A stretch of DNA of 64,000 nt from Apostichopus japonicus (GCF_037975245.1 NC_092583.1:12815264-12879263), one strand, 5' to 3'; numbered from the stretch's first letter, positions 14,109-26,761 are shown. Notes: a model not told the origin generated them from the sequence alone. A program made the numbers and translations.

Positions 14109-14820
14109 GACGATTATATCTTCGAAGACGAGGACATCGACGAAAAACGAAGAGGGAGAAGACCAAGACGAAGAGAACGACGAAGATGGAGACGAGGACG
14201 AAGAAGGAGACCGAGGACATAGAAGGACACGAAGACGAAGGCAAATAAGGACATTGGCGAAAACGAAGACGGAGAAGAGACGTGCGAAGGCGGAGATGAG
14301 TGCGAAGGAGGAGACGGAGGCGAGCGCGAAGGCAAAGAAGAAGACGAGGATATCAACGAAAACAAGAACAAAAGACGGAGGCGACGATTAAGGAGACGAG
14401 GACATGAAGACGTGGATAGAGCTGGAGACGAGGACGATGACGATGCAGATGACGTATTCAGAGATGGCGACGATGACGATGACGGGCCAGATGACGTAGA
14501 CAGAGATGGCGACGATGACGAGGCAGATGACGTATACAAAGATGGCGACGATGACGAGGCAGATGACGTAGACAGGATGGCGACGAGGACGGGGCAGATG
14601 ACGTAGACAGGATGGCGACGAGGGCGGGCAGATGACGTAGACAAAGATGGCGACGATGACGAGGCAGATGACGTAGACAGAGATGAAGACGATGACGATG
14701 ACGGGACAGATGACGTAGACAGAGATGGAGACGATGACGATGACGGGACAGATGACGTAGACAGAGATGGAGGCGAACGTGAAGGCAAAAACAATACGAA
14801 AGTAAAAACGAAGACGAAGC
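14109..14820. repeat. Purine-rich degenerate minisatellite (GACGA-type; 34-42 bp higher periods)
   Basis: For about 700 bp the plus strand is almost all A and G with scattered C and little T. The first 300 bp is a degenerate GACGAA/GACGAG hexamer-like array. From about 14440 to 14775 it becomes a clear minisatellite anchored on GATGACGTA, which starts at 14448, 14490, 14526, 14562, 14597, 14631, 14667, 14709 and 14751, so 42-bp and 34-36-bp units alternate. Each unit holds TGACGTA, a CRE-like core. The frames (226-residue Ser/Pro-rich minus, Asp-rich plus) are low-complexity by-products. The minus frame is open mainly because the purine strand cannot encode reverse stops easily. I do not call a gene. 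Confidence 0.85.
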
Positions 14821-17800
14821 CAATGAAGAAGTTTTCAAATTCTCATAATATCATCGAGGTTTTACGATTTTGTTGTTTCAAATTTCCCACTCTTGTGATG
14901 ACTCATAATTAATATGACAGTTTGCAACGTTATTTGATCATTTTCAAAGTTATTAATCGAAATATTTTGTCATATACCTTTAAGAATATATAAGTGTATA
15001 CAAATCTGAATGTTAGTTACTTTTAGCTACCACAGGAATTTTGCTTTCCAGTTGGATTTGGATTCTATAAGGAACTTTTATATGCTAAAGCACGGGCTAT
15101 TCTCATGCAATATTAACGTCGTAATCATTTTTGTATTCGTATTTTACCCTAAAGCATGTAAGAAATATCTTGACTGTGAAATTTTTGATGCATCGCCTCT
15201 CGAATGCTGTAGACAATAATTATGCAGAAAACTGAAAAAAATGTAATAATTATGTGCCATGTATAATTCTAGAAACCATCTAGACAGACATCTCTTCATC
15301 GAAGCCGAGCAAAATCATTGCAGTTACACTATTCATTAGATGTGTTTATACAGAGGTCCCTGGGAAATACAAAGAGTGCAATAAATCGATGAGTGTGGGG
15401 TGGGTTGGGGGTGGTGCTTTCGCGAAGGAGACAGTGAGGGGAAGAGAGGCAGGGTTGTAGGAGTTATGACTCTGAAGCAATACGCAACTGTTCGTAGCTG
15501 TAATCTGTAGTTCTACTATAGTCCCAACGCAGGGCCGAGTTTACCCCCTTCCTCCTCCCCCTCCTTTTTCCCTTGTTCAATCCATTCGTTCGTTTCACTA
15601 ACCAAAATATTTCCATTTTTCTTTTCGGTTTCATATCCTTGTGTTTATATTCCAAATTCATGAGAACAACTTTCTGCGAAATATTAAGCAAGCAATGACT
15701 CTGGAAAAGTCACTTCAATTTTTAGTTATAATTAGAGCGTTCTAACCACCACCACCCCCCCCCCCGACCCCCTCAAAAAAAAAAGCCCTCGAAAATGTCA
15801 AATGGTCGATCAGATCAATAATCTAACAGTCTTTCAAAGTAATGGCGAGTAAATTAAAACCCCAAGTCTGAAAATCAAGACATTCAAATGCCTTAGGGTT
15901 TCGTATCGAGACATAGTTCAACTTTATTTTTATTAATTCATATTTGAATAAATCAATGAAGAAGTTTTATTTTTGTCTAGTCAGAAAGTCATATGGACAT
16001 TATTATTTCAGAACAAAATAAAACCAAAGATCTGCAACCCCATGAATCGATTTATTATTTGATTAGCTCTTTGCAGAAACGGTGCAGCAAGAAGCAATGC
16101 TTCTCCCCTCCCCCCTACCCCCCCCCCCCACACACAAATGAGAGTCCAAATTAACCCAGACACAACAGTTGTTAGTGTTTTTGTGGGTGAGCTGCAAAAT
16201 TTTGTTGATATAAAGTGGGCTATATCCGCCCGGACTTCTCACTCTCAGGGTTTTTCTCTGTTGAGGACAGGACTTCTATTTGAATTCCCATTTTGGAGGA
16301 TGTAAACCGTGTAGAGAACTTTAAAAACTGAAAAATGTATATAAGACATAAGAAAATGAATATGAATAAAACTTATGTCAAGGTGAATAAGCAATTAGCC
16401 TTGCAGTGTACACGAGGCCCGCTTACTGGCTGCCCGTTTAAAATCAATACTAGCATCAGCGGATGGGGAGTCCTTGGGGTGGAACGGAGGGACGCGAGTC
16501 GATAGCAGTAATGTTTGAACTTTCTGTTTAACTCCGTGAAAATTAAATTTCCAAAATATGACATTGGTACCAGCACCCGAATGTAAAGTAAATCTCTTTC
16601 ACCCGCTGCAGATAGTGACACATATTATATTAAGATTACATGATAGGCCTAGCTATAATATGCTTATACCCTCTCTGTTAATTAGGTTAAATGTAAAAAC
16701 TTCCAACAAAATGACAATCATATCGGTCACAGAAATCGTTTAATTTGATGTTCTCGTTCACAAATGGGAAAGAGGGAGTTTGAACTCTCCTGCATAGTGA
16801 CATTAAGACATTACGCATTAGATAAATTAACACCCCAGACAAGATCTCTAGGCTATGCGACATATCTTATTATTAATATTATTATTAATAATATTTGTTA
16901 TGTAGAGTTGTTCATAGTAAGCTAAACAGAAAGTTGTTGTTTGATGTCAATAAAAATAATTGCCTGACCCACTTGGAATAAAGACAATTATAATGTCAGC
17001 TGTATGGCTTCTTATTGCATATAAAGGTTCGAATGACATTTCAAAAAGAAGGTAATCTCCCGCTCTCTCGTGTTTTCTCTTACAACTCTGAGCAGAAGTT
17101 CATCGTCCATGCGGCATGTGGTATAGGCTTTATATAATGTGATCAAACTCTGCACGTCTGAGTTTGTAATAAGCTACGGCATGTGTATATCCCTCGCGGG
17201 TAAAGTCGAGTGTGTAGTCTAATAAAGGGCCAGCACATCTTCTAGTGGGAAAGTTTAGTCTTTTATAATAAAAAATATATATATAAAAAAGGCAAAGAAA
17301 AGAAAATGAGAAGAAATTGAAAAAAAAAAATCTTCACCGAAAAAACTCAATTTCCGATCCAGAATAAGTCTTTGTAGATCTTTCATCAGAAATTAAATTG
17401 TCGAGCTCTTTGGTTTTAATACAAGTGACATTATATTTTTTTCGAGTGAAGTGACATCTTTGTCGGTACTTGTTTCGCTGTGTGTGTGAGTGCATGTGTG
17501 TTGTCGTATAAAAGTAATCGCTGCCATTTTGTTATAACTGTTTCGCTTAAGGATATGTCAGGTGTAATTTTACCGCAAAGGGAACGAAGAACAAGATTAA
17601 AGAAAAAGAAAAAGAAAATAAGAAAATAAGAAAAAAAGTGAAGACGGATGAATGATCTAGGTCTAAGGACTGGAGTTAGAAAAGTAAAAGAAATTTAATT
17701 CCGTTTTTTTTTTTAAAAGAGCGATAGGCTTTTTTTTTCCCTTCTTTATAACTCTTAGGTTTTTATGACTCTTATACGAACCATTGGAATTATATATACG

Positions 17801-20800
17801 AGATGTTGTAATTGCCATGTTGCTTAGCAACGCATCAGTGCTTTTACCGGTTCCCGCCCCCTCGGTAGTTGATCCCCTACCTATAGGCTAAGCCTTATGT
17901 TTCAATCTATTCATCTTATAGCATCACATCCCACTTGCTATAGCATGCATGGTATTCTTAATTCTGTTTGATATAATGGGGTAGGGTTTTTTTGCGAATT
18001 CCAAGTCTAAAATATATAAGCTAATATATAAGCTTATCGTCTGAACTTAATTTTTTTTTAAATATGACGTCTGAAGTAACGTTAATCGTTTCGGTGTCAA
18101 CACCGTTAACGTTGATCTTCAAAATAAGAAAAGACTCCAAAATATGGCGGGAAAAGTAAAAAGTGAAAATTACTTCCGTCTCCTTGTAGCACTCTCACAG
18201 CTACTAAAAGTAACATGGCGAGTCCCTGACGAGACGTTTTTATGACAGCAAGATATCCCCTTGCAGTATGGAGCAAGATTTTCCTTAGATATCTGGAAGG
18301 GGGAGTGGGGGGGGGGGTGTTCATAACAATCATCGTTACTATATTTATGCTAAATATGATGGTTGTTTATTTTTGCTTTTATATCTTATTTTACAGCATT
18401 AACCATCAATGGAATATAAACGACATATTTTCTTCATTTCTTTTCTTTTCTATTTTTGGGCTTTTTTTTAACTTTTTGGCTTTACAAAATGAATCCTTAT
18501 GGAAGGGATTATACTATATCTAAAATATCATACATGACATATGTTAGACGGTGAAATGTGTTTGTAGTTACTCACCGGTATGACATCATCTCGAGTCTTT
18601 CCTTCTAATATTGCTAATAGAAATGCCTAAAACTTGGCACGTTCCATATACAACCACTTCTCGTTCGCTTAGCAACAAATGCGCAACGAAAGTGTTCATT
18701 ATAAACAAACTTTTGTGCGAAATTGACTGTTGACGTTTGCAAATGTGCCTTCAAAATAATAATCTAATTCATTCCTTTTTCTTTTCTTTTTTCTTCTTTT
18801 GGTATCTAGGCATTTGTTTTGTTTTTCCAAGTTTAAATCAAAAGACAAATCACAAAAATTGTATACCTACTGTTTGAAGAGTATTTACACTATTAATCAT
18901 GGCCACAATCACGTATACTTCTGGGGCGGGGGTGGGGTAAATAAGTCATCAGCTTAGCCCCCCCAACCCCATCTCACACCCAAGTGGCATACAGATTATT
19001 TCTAAAAATCCTAGTGTACTTGTACAACATAAAGAGTCGAAAATTGTTCAACATTGGTTCAAAAGTTGAAATTTGTGAATGCACGGAGTGGATAGTTTAA
19101 GGCCTTTCTATAGTTGAATGCCTAATCATTTATTCAAGATTCCGAATTACAGCCCCTTCCCACATTTGAAACCTATTTTTCATTCCAATAATTTCACACA
19201 GCCACCTTCCACTATATATATTTCTTATCCCTAATATTTCTCAATATTATTATTAATTATAACATAATGTATCTTTAAACTTTTCTATATATCGAGTATC
19301 ATATATAGGCAGCTTGCTTCTTCCTTTTTTACATTCCCAGGGTAAAATCTTAAAAAACACCCAAAAATTTCACGATAATATACGTTGCTAGAAGTCAGAT
19401 TCTACTCAAAGAAATATTCCATCTTCACCGAGGTACACCTAATCATCTTTTAATTAAAAAAGTCTGCAGTGTAAATCCTTCCTAATGGCGTTTAACGATC
19501 AATCGTTGCTTTTTTTTTTCTTCAAAAAACAAATTAGTCTGACCGTTTATATAAGTATATATATATGTATGTATGTGTATGTATAGGCAAGCCGTTAACT
19601 GGACAAATATAAATATGCGAATCGACTCCCTCCTATATAGTTTGTCAATGCACTTACCATGATCCATTTTGTACGTGCCGTTACGCAAGTTTGAAACCAT
19701 CGGTGAGGGTAAAATGTTTGGTAAACGTTGTGTAATTGGCTATATAGTCTTTCCTTCGCCGTTTGTTATGACCGATAATGAATAAATATTTGCGGGAAAA
19801 TCATCATTATCTCCAGGGTATACGTATATACCACTTACAGAAAGATTATTGCATAAAAAACTGCGTTTTGAGAATAATATATAACACAGTTCGAGCAGTT
19901 TAATTGGTGAATGAACTCAGACACCATTTAGAAAAATGAACTTTCAAAAAGTGTTTTTAAATCTGGGAAAGCATAAGCCATATGCAGGGAATTTAAAAAA
20001 GGCGTAATTCTGGAAACAAATTTTTCAACAAAAAAAAGGAGAGGGGGGGTCAGGGGGGGATTGCAACAAAGTTCTCTCTTGGAGTGCCAACTCCTCGAAT
20101 CCTTGAAAACATTGAACGGTGAAGAAAAATGTTCGTTCAGGAAGAATAAACCTCACTGAAGACAGTATAAGAACATTTCATTGTGGGTATTAACTAATGA
20201 GAATAACATTAACGGTATAGTGAAAGTTCATGCAAAAAATGTGCAACGTTTGCGGGATGTACGGAATACAAGTACAATGTGGAAAAATGAAAGAAAAAAA
20301 TCCGAGAGACTTGAGGCAAAACATAGTAACTGTTGCGTTTGATGAATAAACTAAAGCAAGGAACGGTGTTCATTTTGGAAATCAATGATGTTTTAATGTT
20401 CGTTGAATAAAATTAACCCCACGGAGCACTGTGGCGTACGAAAATTATCAGGAGGGGGGGGGTGCAAATTCTAATATCCCCGACTGATATAGGTAGGAGC
20501 TGCAGTATTTAAATGTAAGGGCCGGGCGAATGAAGGTTTCTTTATAAAGGAGAGTGTGGCCTTCGGATCGTTGAGGGGGGGGGGGGGGGGGTCCTCCCAT
20601 ATTCTTGATTTTTTTTTTGAGGTCCAAAAGGGGTGTTCATCAGCAACAGTGGTCAATAACGAAATTGTACGGTGGGATACTACTAGTGATCAACCCACGG
20701 TAACATTACGATCTGCTTCATGTCAAGTTTCGCGGAACTACTACATATGACTGAACTGACAGCGCCCTCGGTTTACTTTGGGCACGGCTGGGAGGAGCCA

Positions 20801-21046
20801 CATTAACACACTCATCATTCAGCGTGATAGCTCAATAGACTGTTAATGATATTAATGGCCTGCTATATACGTACACTTAAAAGCTGGCTACGTCCCTGGA
20901 AGATGAACATTTTCACCCCTTGATCAAAATCAACATGTTTACTTTTCTATATTGACAAAGATGAGTCTCTTTTCATTGCATCTATCAAATATATTGGTTG
21001 AGGAAAATATTTTCTTGTGATTTCACACAGGTTTGGTTTAAAACAT
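14821..21046. other. Non-coding, no gene recognised
   Basis: C runs at 15755 and 16118, G runs at 18307 and 20454, an AT palindrome near 16865-16895, an A/G-rich stretch near 17585-17640 and a small CGGTGT/ACACCG hairpin at 18092-18105. No coding motif recognised. Confidence 0.6.
20575..20591. repeat. G17 homopolymer
   Basis: An uninterrupted G run. A shorter G9 run (20454) and a CACTGTGGCGTACG hAT-like motif lie upstream at about 20428, so a decayed element is possible. Confidence 0.9.
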
Positions 21047-21080
21047 CTCTCTCCACCTCTCTCCACCTCTCTCCACCTCC

Positions 21081-21082
<2 letters not shown>

Positions 21083-21164
<82 letters not shown>
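21083..21164. repeat. Compound (CT)15-(TA)26 microsatellite
   Basis: Pure CT from 21083 to 21112 passes directly into TA to 21164. A CTCTCTCCAC decamer array precedes it (about 21047-21080). Confidence 0.95.
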
Positions 21165-21168
<4 letters not shown>

Positions 21169-21906
21169 CAGATTAAAATTGCGGCTTATGTAACACTGGC
21201 ATGCTTAATTTGCTAGATGTGTGTGTGCTTTAAAAAAAAAACAACAGGTAAACGTGACAGGGTGACTGTATACGTGAAGGCATAAACATGCACTTAAACA
21301 AGACTGTTATCAATCCAGACTGATTTCAATACTTTTTGAATTTTTTTTAAATCGGTCATCGATTTAAGTGGCTGGACTATACTTACTCTATATACACACA
21401 AACTAGTTATCAAACTGGCTGTTATGTTGTTCATAAAGAACATGTTTTAATTGGGTTATCAGAATGTATGACACAGTATATTTAGTAGATTAAACATTAA
21501 CATATATTCCTGAATGAGGAGCTGATGTCATCATCAATGGATCTTTAAAGGAGCATTCGAGACATTTAGAAACATTTAAGCTAAACATATTTACGAGCAA
21601 AAAAAAAGCTGGATGGCTATAGGAATATTTCCACCCCTCATATTATTATCGTGATTTTTTTTCTTGGACTAAAATTCAGTCTTAAAGTCTGCTTAAAGTC
21701 ACCATTTTAAAAATAGTGATAAATTGTTCAATTTGGAACTTCTGAAGAAAAGCCTGTTTCTCAGTCCCTGTGAAATAATATAGTAACCATTATGTATTAA
21801 AAACCAACATTGATATTTCCACAATTTCGACTTTTCCTTCAACATGTGAAGTGAAACCTGCCGATAGTAAAGCTATCACGATTAACCTTGTTACGGGGGG
21901 GGGGGA

Positions 21907-22042
21907 ACTATTAGTCTCGAAGTAAGCTATTGTACTCTTTTTGTATATAGTTAGTACGATATATACTTTTTTATTTATACTATTAGTCTCGAAGTAAGCT
22001 ATTGTACTCTTTTTGTATATAGTTAGTACGATATATACTATT
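21907..22042. repeat. 72-bp tandem duplication
   Basis: The segment starting ACTATTAGTCTCGAAGTAAG at 21907 repeats at 21979 and stays identical for about 64 bp, to the TATATACT near 22040. A G11 run (21895-21905) lies just before the first copy. The near-identity implies a recent duplication. Confidence 0.93.
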
Positions 22043-25000
22043 TTAAACATTTACTTTATATTTTAACATTTCAGTATCATTAACAGATCTATCCCTTCCT
22101 TTTTTTCTCTTCAGAAGCTGCAATTCCCAATACTACGTTATAGACTTGATTAAAAATGAACCAACAAATCAAGGAGAAAAAATAGAAGTTTTAACCGCAA
22201 GTTTTAAAGGCAATTTTTAAAGGCATCATATTCATAAACTATAACACCCCAAAATATCATTCAGATGTGATTATTTTTCGGTTTACCTTGATTACGTGAT
22301 AATGAGACATGCATGTTCAGGCGACATAACGTCCCGTCACGACCGAAATGATACAAATCACTGCAGCTGTCACACTTGAACCCTTTTTAGGAGAGTACTC
22401 TACCCCACTCGATCGCTTCTTCAACATAAATGCGTTTATGTCTGAGGACATTCATCTATAACATAAGTGCATGACCCATCCGTGTTCTATAGTCTCTGGT
22501 TGTTCATGCGAATAGTAAATGTGTCCGCCTGCAATCTCGTTATGTGTAGTGAATAGTTAACTATTAACACATCTTAAGCTCATATAATTATACTATACGA
22601 GGAGCGTAAAAGAAGATGTTTTATTTTTTTAGCCCGGCGGTATTTTTAACATGGTGAGTGAACAATTTACATTTATCTTGACAATCATAAATGTGTCTAA
22701 TTTCACTTCCCTTCTTATTTATTATTGCATCATTAATGACGTAAGTGATTGCGTTTCTCTCTCTATACCTCTCGCGTTCCCGCTCTGTCTTTTAATTACA
22801 ATTATACGTCAGTCCGTAAAAGTCATGCGAAACTATACAATAACAGAAAAATGGAATGGTGCAGTCTCTATAAACAAAACAAAACCAAACATAATATTTT
22901 TTTTTTATAGAACTTCTGGCAAACCCAGGCGGTTTTTTATATTATAATTATGATTATGATTATTATTTATCGATTTGGAAGGTATAGGGTTTGACACGGG
23001 GATTATTAATGGAGATTGTCTCAAAGCAGTTTGGTTTTGTGTCTTTCAACTGTCTTGACAAATAAAGCATATAAACATAGCGCACCTAAAGCGTAATTTT
23101 GTCTTAAATGATACATACCAAGGAGCTGAATGAGCAATTCTTTTAAGGTTTCTTGACTGACAAGTAGTCTACGTTCCGATCATGAACCAATCACAAGTAT
23201 AGTTGTTAGCACATCCTTGCGTTTAAACCTAATAATATACTTAATTTATAGTCTAGATAAGCTTTAGAATGAACCATTTGACGTCTTCATTTTTGTTTAT
23301 TGTCTTGCTTTTTGTTTGTGTGTAGGGGGGGGGGGCAGAAAGCCTAAATGCACGTCGGGCCACACTCATGCCCAGAGCCAAACCCTCTTCAATAGATTCC
23401 TGCTGCCCAGATATATATAAGGTAGACGAAATGAGCGGTCAAGAAAAATTGGAAGGGATGTGGGGAGAGGGTAGAGGGGGGGGGGGGTGTTGAGCAGAGT
23501 GACGTGCACCTCCAGTTTTTTGAAAACTATAAAAGTGCCAATTCTCTTAGATACACATAGATCCCCTTAGATAGAACCAAGTGGCATCGTTTTTTTTTTT
23601 TTTTTGCCATTTTAATAACAACAGAGTGCGTGCTACTATGTCAATTAAACGAAATTCCCTTTCTGAAAAAAAAAACTTAAAAACGTAATTAAACTGGAAT
23701 TTGTGGTACGGTATGCAGAGAAGATCCTCTTTGTCTGACCCCCCGCCCCTCTCTCTCTCCCTGCCTCTTCGTCCTCGGCCGGATTGAACCCTTTTCCGCC
23801 TCCCGGGAGTCTAATATATATATATATTTTGCTTCAACTTTGTTCTACTCTAATGATTGTTGATATCATTATTACATCACAGTATCTATATATTAGCTCT
23901 CTCTGTCTCTATCTTTATTTCATTTGTGTTGCAACAGATGTTGGATAAACAATGGTTAGTTTCAAACGAGATATTTAACATGTTTGTTAGTAATACCATC
24001 GATCGATAATACATATAGTATAGAGAGCTATATAGCCTATATCCATCCTGAGTTTGAAAGTCACAGACATATATACAAACATCCCTGCGGGCAATCTCTC
24101 GTTGACATTTTATATAATTTCATTATCCATGCCCTTCTCGTGAAATTTCGTTCTGCCAATCTTTCGATTCTCACCACAAGTATTTACTAACTTTGCGTGT
24201 TTTTGTCACGATTATTTTATTCCATATTTAATTTTTCATTTCTAATGAATCAAAACGAGAGACAACTGAACGGGAAATTATATGCAAGATTTCAAAAGAG
24301 CCAAAAAATCTTGGTTCTTATTACAAGAAAGCGACTATTATCAATATAAACTTAACTCTACAAAATTGAGGGAGAGAGAAAAAATGATTATGATTTTGTG
24401 GTCATATTTCGTGTTATGATACAACGGCAAAGGAACTTCTTTCGAAGTTTAACAAACGATTTAAATTTTAAAATGAGGCCTATTTGAAATCGTTTGATTC
24501 AAATAATTGACGGCTTAAGTTATGTTCGGTCGTAAAATCTCGAAATGTCCTAACGTGTTAATGCTTAGAATGATTAATCAACTTTTAAGCATTTTATTTT
24601 ACAATAAATTAAAATGCTTTAATTTAAAATCTTCCTCAATCTTTTAACACTCTTACTCCGACAGCTAAGATAATTGTTTTCCAGTCTGTTCGGTGAGAGA
24701 TAATGTAACTGCTGATTGTAAGTTTTTGATTTTGCATAATTTTCTTGAAGTTTTGATACAAAAAGCAGATAAATTAACAGTGCAATTCCTTAATTTGACT
24801 AATAACTTTCATCTCAAAATATCATGAAAAGTCAATTGTTTTTGAAAGTTACCATTTGTTTCATATGTATCTCCTTATAATATCCTGGCGATGCTATATA
24901 TTTATTATAGCGAACAGAATCATTCATAATTTCTATAATTAACGTTAATATACGTTAATTATATATTTTGCTCTGAGTAAATCTCCTTACATTTGCTGCA

Positions 25001-25325
25001 AAAACGTCTGAAATTGTTATGACGATAGGCAACAGGTGGTGTGTTGCCACGATATGTAATGAGTCTTGTTCACGTGGAAAACGTCGGCTGTGTGAGACGT
25101 GCTGTTGGCAAAACGCGCATATAAATGTCTTGTACGTATTATGTTGCGTCGGGTTGTTGCTCTGTATATTATTCCGACCAAGTCATATCATATTCACACG
25201 TAATTGAATAGCCCTCTATTTAACTAAGCGTTCTGTTTAATTACAATCTTTAAATATGTTATGAAACTTAACTACAATTTCACGCCAAAAAAAAAAAAAA
25301 CCCGTTTCAACTTTCAGTTGGTCTG

Positions 25326-25333
<8 letters not shown>
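22043..25333. other. Non-coding, no gene recognised
   Basis: G11 at 23325, G12 at 23476, T15 near 23590 and a CT-rich stretch near 23745. The 98-residue frame at 22651-22947 has hydrophobic stretches but no motif I recognise. Confidence 0.6.
24935..24962. repeat. 10-bp inverted repeat ATAATTAACG/CGTTAATTAT
   Basis: Perfect arms around an 8-base loop in AT-rich DNA. Confidence 0.7.
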
Positions 25334-25402
<69 letters not shown>

Positions 25403-25409
25403 ATATATT
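25334..25409. repeat. (TA)n microsatellite on the left flank of the PLE
   Basis: Nearly pure TA dinucleotides run from 25334 to about 25387, then continue with TTTATA interruptions up to the PLE 3' end. Confidence 0.95.
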
Positions 25410-25499
25410 TATACAAATCTCGATAATAAAAAAATTGAAAACACCACAGACTTTAACTTATACATCTATTTACCAAAATTGATACAAAAAGAACGACAT

Positions 25500-25528
25500 G
25501 TTTCGAAAGTAGCGACTTTCATCATCAG
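25500..25528 (-). ncRNA. Hammerhead-ribozyme-like core in the PLE 3' UTR (left arm)
   Basis: This is the mirror copy of the core in the right arm, read on the minus strand about 70 bases after the PLE stop codon: CTGATGA (25528-25522), a 6-bp helix II with loop CGCT, then GAAAC. The reservations about helices I and III are the same. The two cores face away from each other across the inverted repeat. Confidence 0.45.
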
Positions 25529-25599
25529 GTTACATACGCAAAATGAACAAGTAATAGCAGACAAATGTACACTAGCAATAACACACAAGGAAAAGTAGA

Positions 25600-26154
25600 T
25601 TAACTCAACAAAGATAACACTGGACAGTCAAGCTGCTTGTTGAGATTAGGTTTATCCCAATTGATATGTAGACTTTCTTTGATCCTAAGCTGGAGTTTAG
25701 TGGGAGCGGAGTCGATAATTTTGAATGAGTTGTTGTCACATAGCCGCTTACAGTTGGGAAATTTAGCTAAGTGTTTGTAAATATGTGAATTCTTATCGGC
25801 TTTTAAATGCTCAGAAATCCGTGTAGAAAGGTGCCTATGGGTTTCCCCTATATAACAAGCATTACAGCTTGTGCAGATGAATTTATAGACCACACGAGAT
25901 TTAAGGTATGATGGAATCATGTCTTTTACTACACACATATTTCGAACTTTAAATGAGATAAACACTAATTTGACATCAATGTCTGTACAATGCGATTTGA
26001 TCAACTGTCTGACTTTGTTCTGAGCATGACCAGAGAAATTACCAATGTACGGGAGCTTGTAAAATCTGGTATTGTGAGAAACCGGGTCAATGATATTTTT
26101 CGGTGACACCCAGGGGAAACCCATAGGCACCTTTCTACACGGATTTCTGAGCAT
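25600..26154 (-). pseudogene. PLE GIY-YIG endonuclease fragment (reverse transcriptase part missing)
   Basis: This 184-codon open frame encodes the C-terminal part of a Penelope-like element polyprotein. Residues 1 to about 15 are not PLE protein: they read antisense through the opposite arm of the inverted repeat, so the ATG is accidental. From about residue 16 it shows the linker typical of PLEs (LPYIG at 34-38, KLVF at 62-65, KDMIP at 77-81). The GIY-YIG nuclease follows: VVYKF at 88-92, paired cysteines at 94, 97 and 100, CYIGET at 100-105, then an Arg/His-rich helix ending STRISEH at 110-116. A conserved-looking C-terminal tail (WDKPNLNKQLDC) precedes the stop. In an intact element this nuclease makes the nick that primes reverse transcription. 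There is no RT domain upstream, so the fragment cannot move on its own. The frame has no internal stop, which suggests a young copy. Confidence 0.88.
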
Positions 26155-26361
26155 TTAAAAGCCGATAAGAATTCACATATTTACAAACACTTAGCTAAAT
26201 TTCCCAACTGTAAGCGGCTATGTGACAACAACTCATTCAAAATTATCGACTCCGCTCCCACTAAACTCCAGCTTAGGATCAAAGAAAGTCTACATATCAA
26301 TTGGGATAAACCTAATCTCAACAAGCAGCTTGACTGTCCAGTGTTATCTTTGTTGAGTTAA
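26114..26361 (+). pseudogene. Second, shorter PLE endonuclease C-terminal fragment
   Basis: On the plus strand the right arm encodes the same protein from the Gly-Glu-Thr of the YIG motif to the stop TAA at 26359-26361. It includes STRISEH and the WDKPNLNKQLDC tail. It has no start codon and lacks the first half of the nuclease (GIY strand, cysteines and linker), so it is a dead 5'-truncated copy. Reading shows the same residues as the minus-strand copy throughout. Confidence 0.85.
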
Positions 26362-26432
26362 TCTACTTTTCCTTGTGTGTTATTGCTAGTGTACATTTGT
26401 CTGCTATTACTTGTTCATTTTGCGTATGTAAC

Positions 26433-26461
26433 CTGATGATGAAAGTCGCTACTTTCGAAAC
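26433..26461 (+). ncRNA. Hammerhead-ribozyme-like core in the PLE 3' UTR (right arm)
   Basis: The order is CTGATGA (26433-26439), one extra T, a hairpin with stem GAAAGT/ACTTTC (26441-26446 and 26451-26456) and loop CGCT, then GAAAC (26457-26461). This is the conserved core order of a hammerhead ribozyme: CUGAUGA, helix II, GAAA. PLEs are known to carry hammerheads in their terminal regions. A possible cleavage triplet GTC lies upstream (about 26399-26401), but helix III would be weak and I could not build a convincing helix I. The extra T before helix II is also unusual. The site may be functional only in a tandem or dimeric transcript, or may be a decayed motif. Confidence 0.45.
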
Positions 26462-26568
26462 ATGTCGTTCTTTTTGTATCAATTTTGGTAAATAGATGTA
26501 TAAGTTAAAGTCTGTGGTGTTTTCAATTTTTTTATTATCGAGATTTGTGCTAGGAAGACCATTTGGAT

Positions 26569-26752
<184 letters not shown>

Positions 26753-26761
26753 AAACGTATA

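Larger units (their letters stand above)
25413..26548. mobile_element. Two 5'-truncated Penelope-like element copies joined head to head
   Basis: The minus-strand copy spans 25413-26111 (699 bp). It keeps the end of the RT-endonuclease linker, the GIY-YIG endonuclease, the stop codon and a 3' UTR of about 187 bp. The plus-strand copy spans 26112-26548 (437 bp) and keeps only the end of the endonuclease and the same 3' UTR. The two meet at 26111/26112, so 25413-25849 and 26112-26548 are inverted repeats of equal length; I saw no mismatch or gap on reading. Both outer ends face (TA)n tracts, directly on the left and after about 20 bp on the right. The reverse transcriptase is missing from both copies. 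Known for the family: PLEs encode RT plus a GIY-YIG nuclease, and copies are often 5'-truncated, tandem or inverted. Inferred: the near-identical arms mean a recent insertion or a single template-switch event. Confidence 0.9.

Noticed and set aside
14114-14838. 226-residue and 126-residue minus-strand frames (Ser/Pro- and Arg/His/Leu-rich) as a gene
   Set aside because: Both are translations of the purine-rich minisatellite in two frames; composition follows the repeat, and no domain or initiation context is seen.
20428-20600. CACTGTGGCGTACG as the left end of a hAT element ending near the G17 run
   Set aside because: No inverted partner and no 8-bp duplication found.
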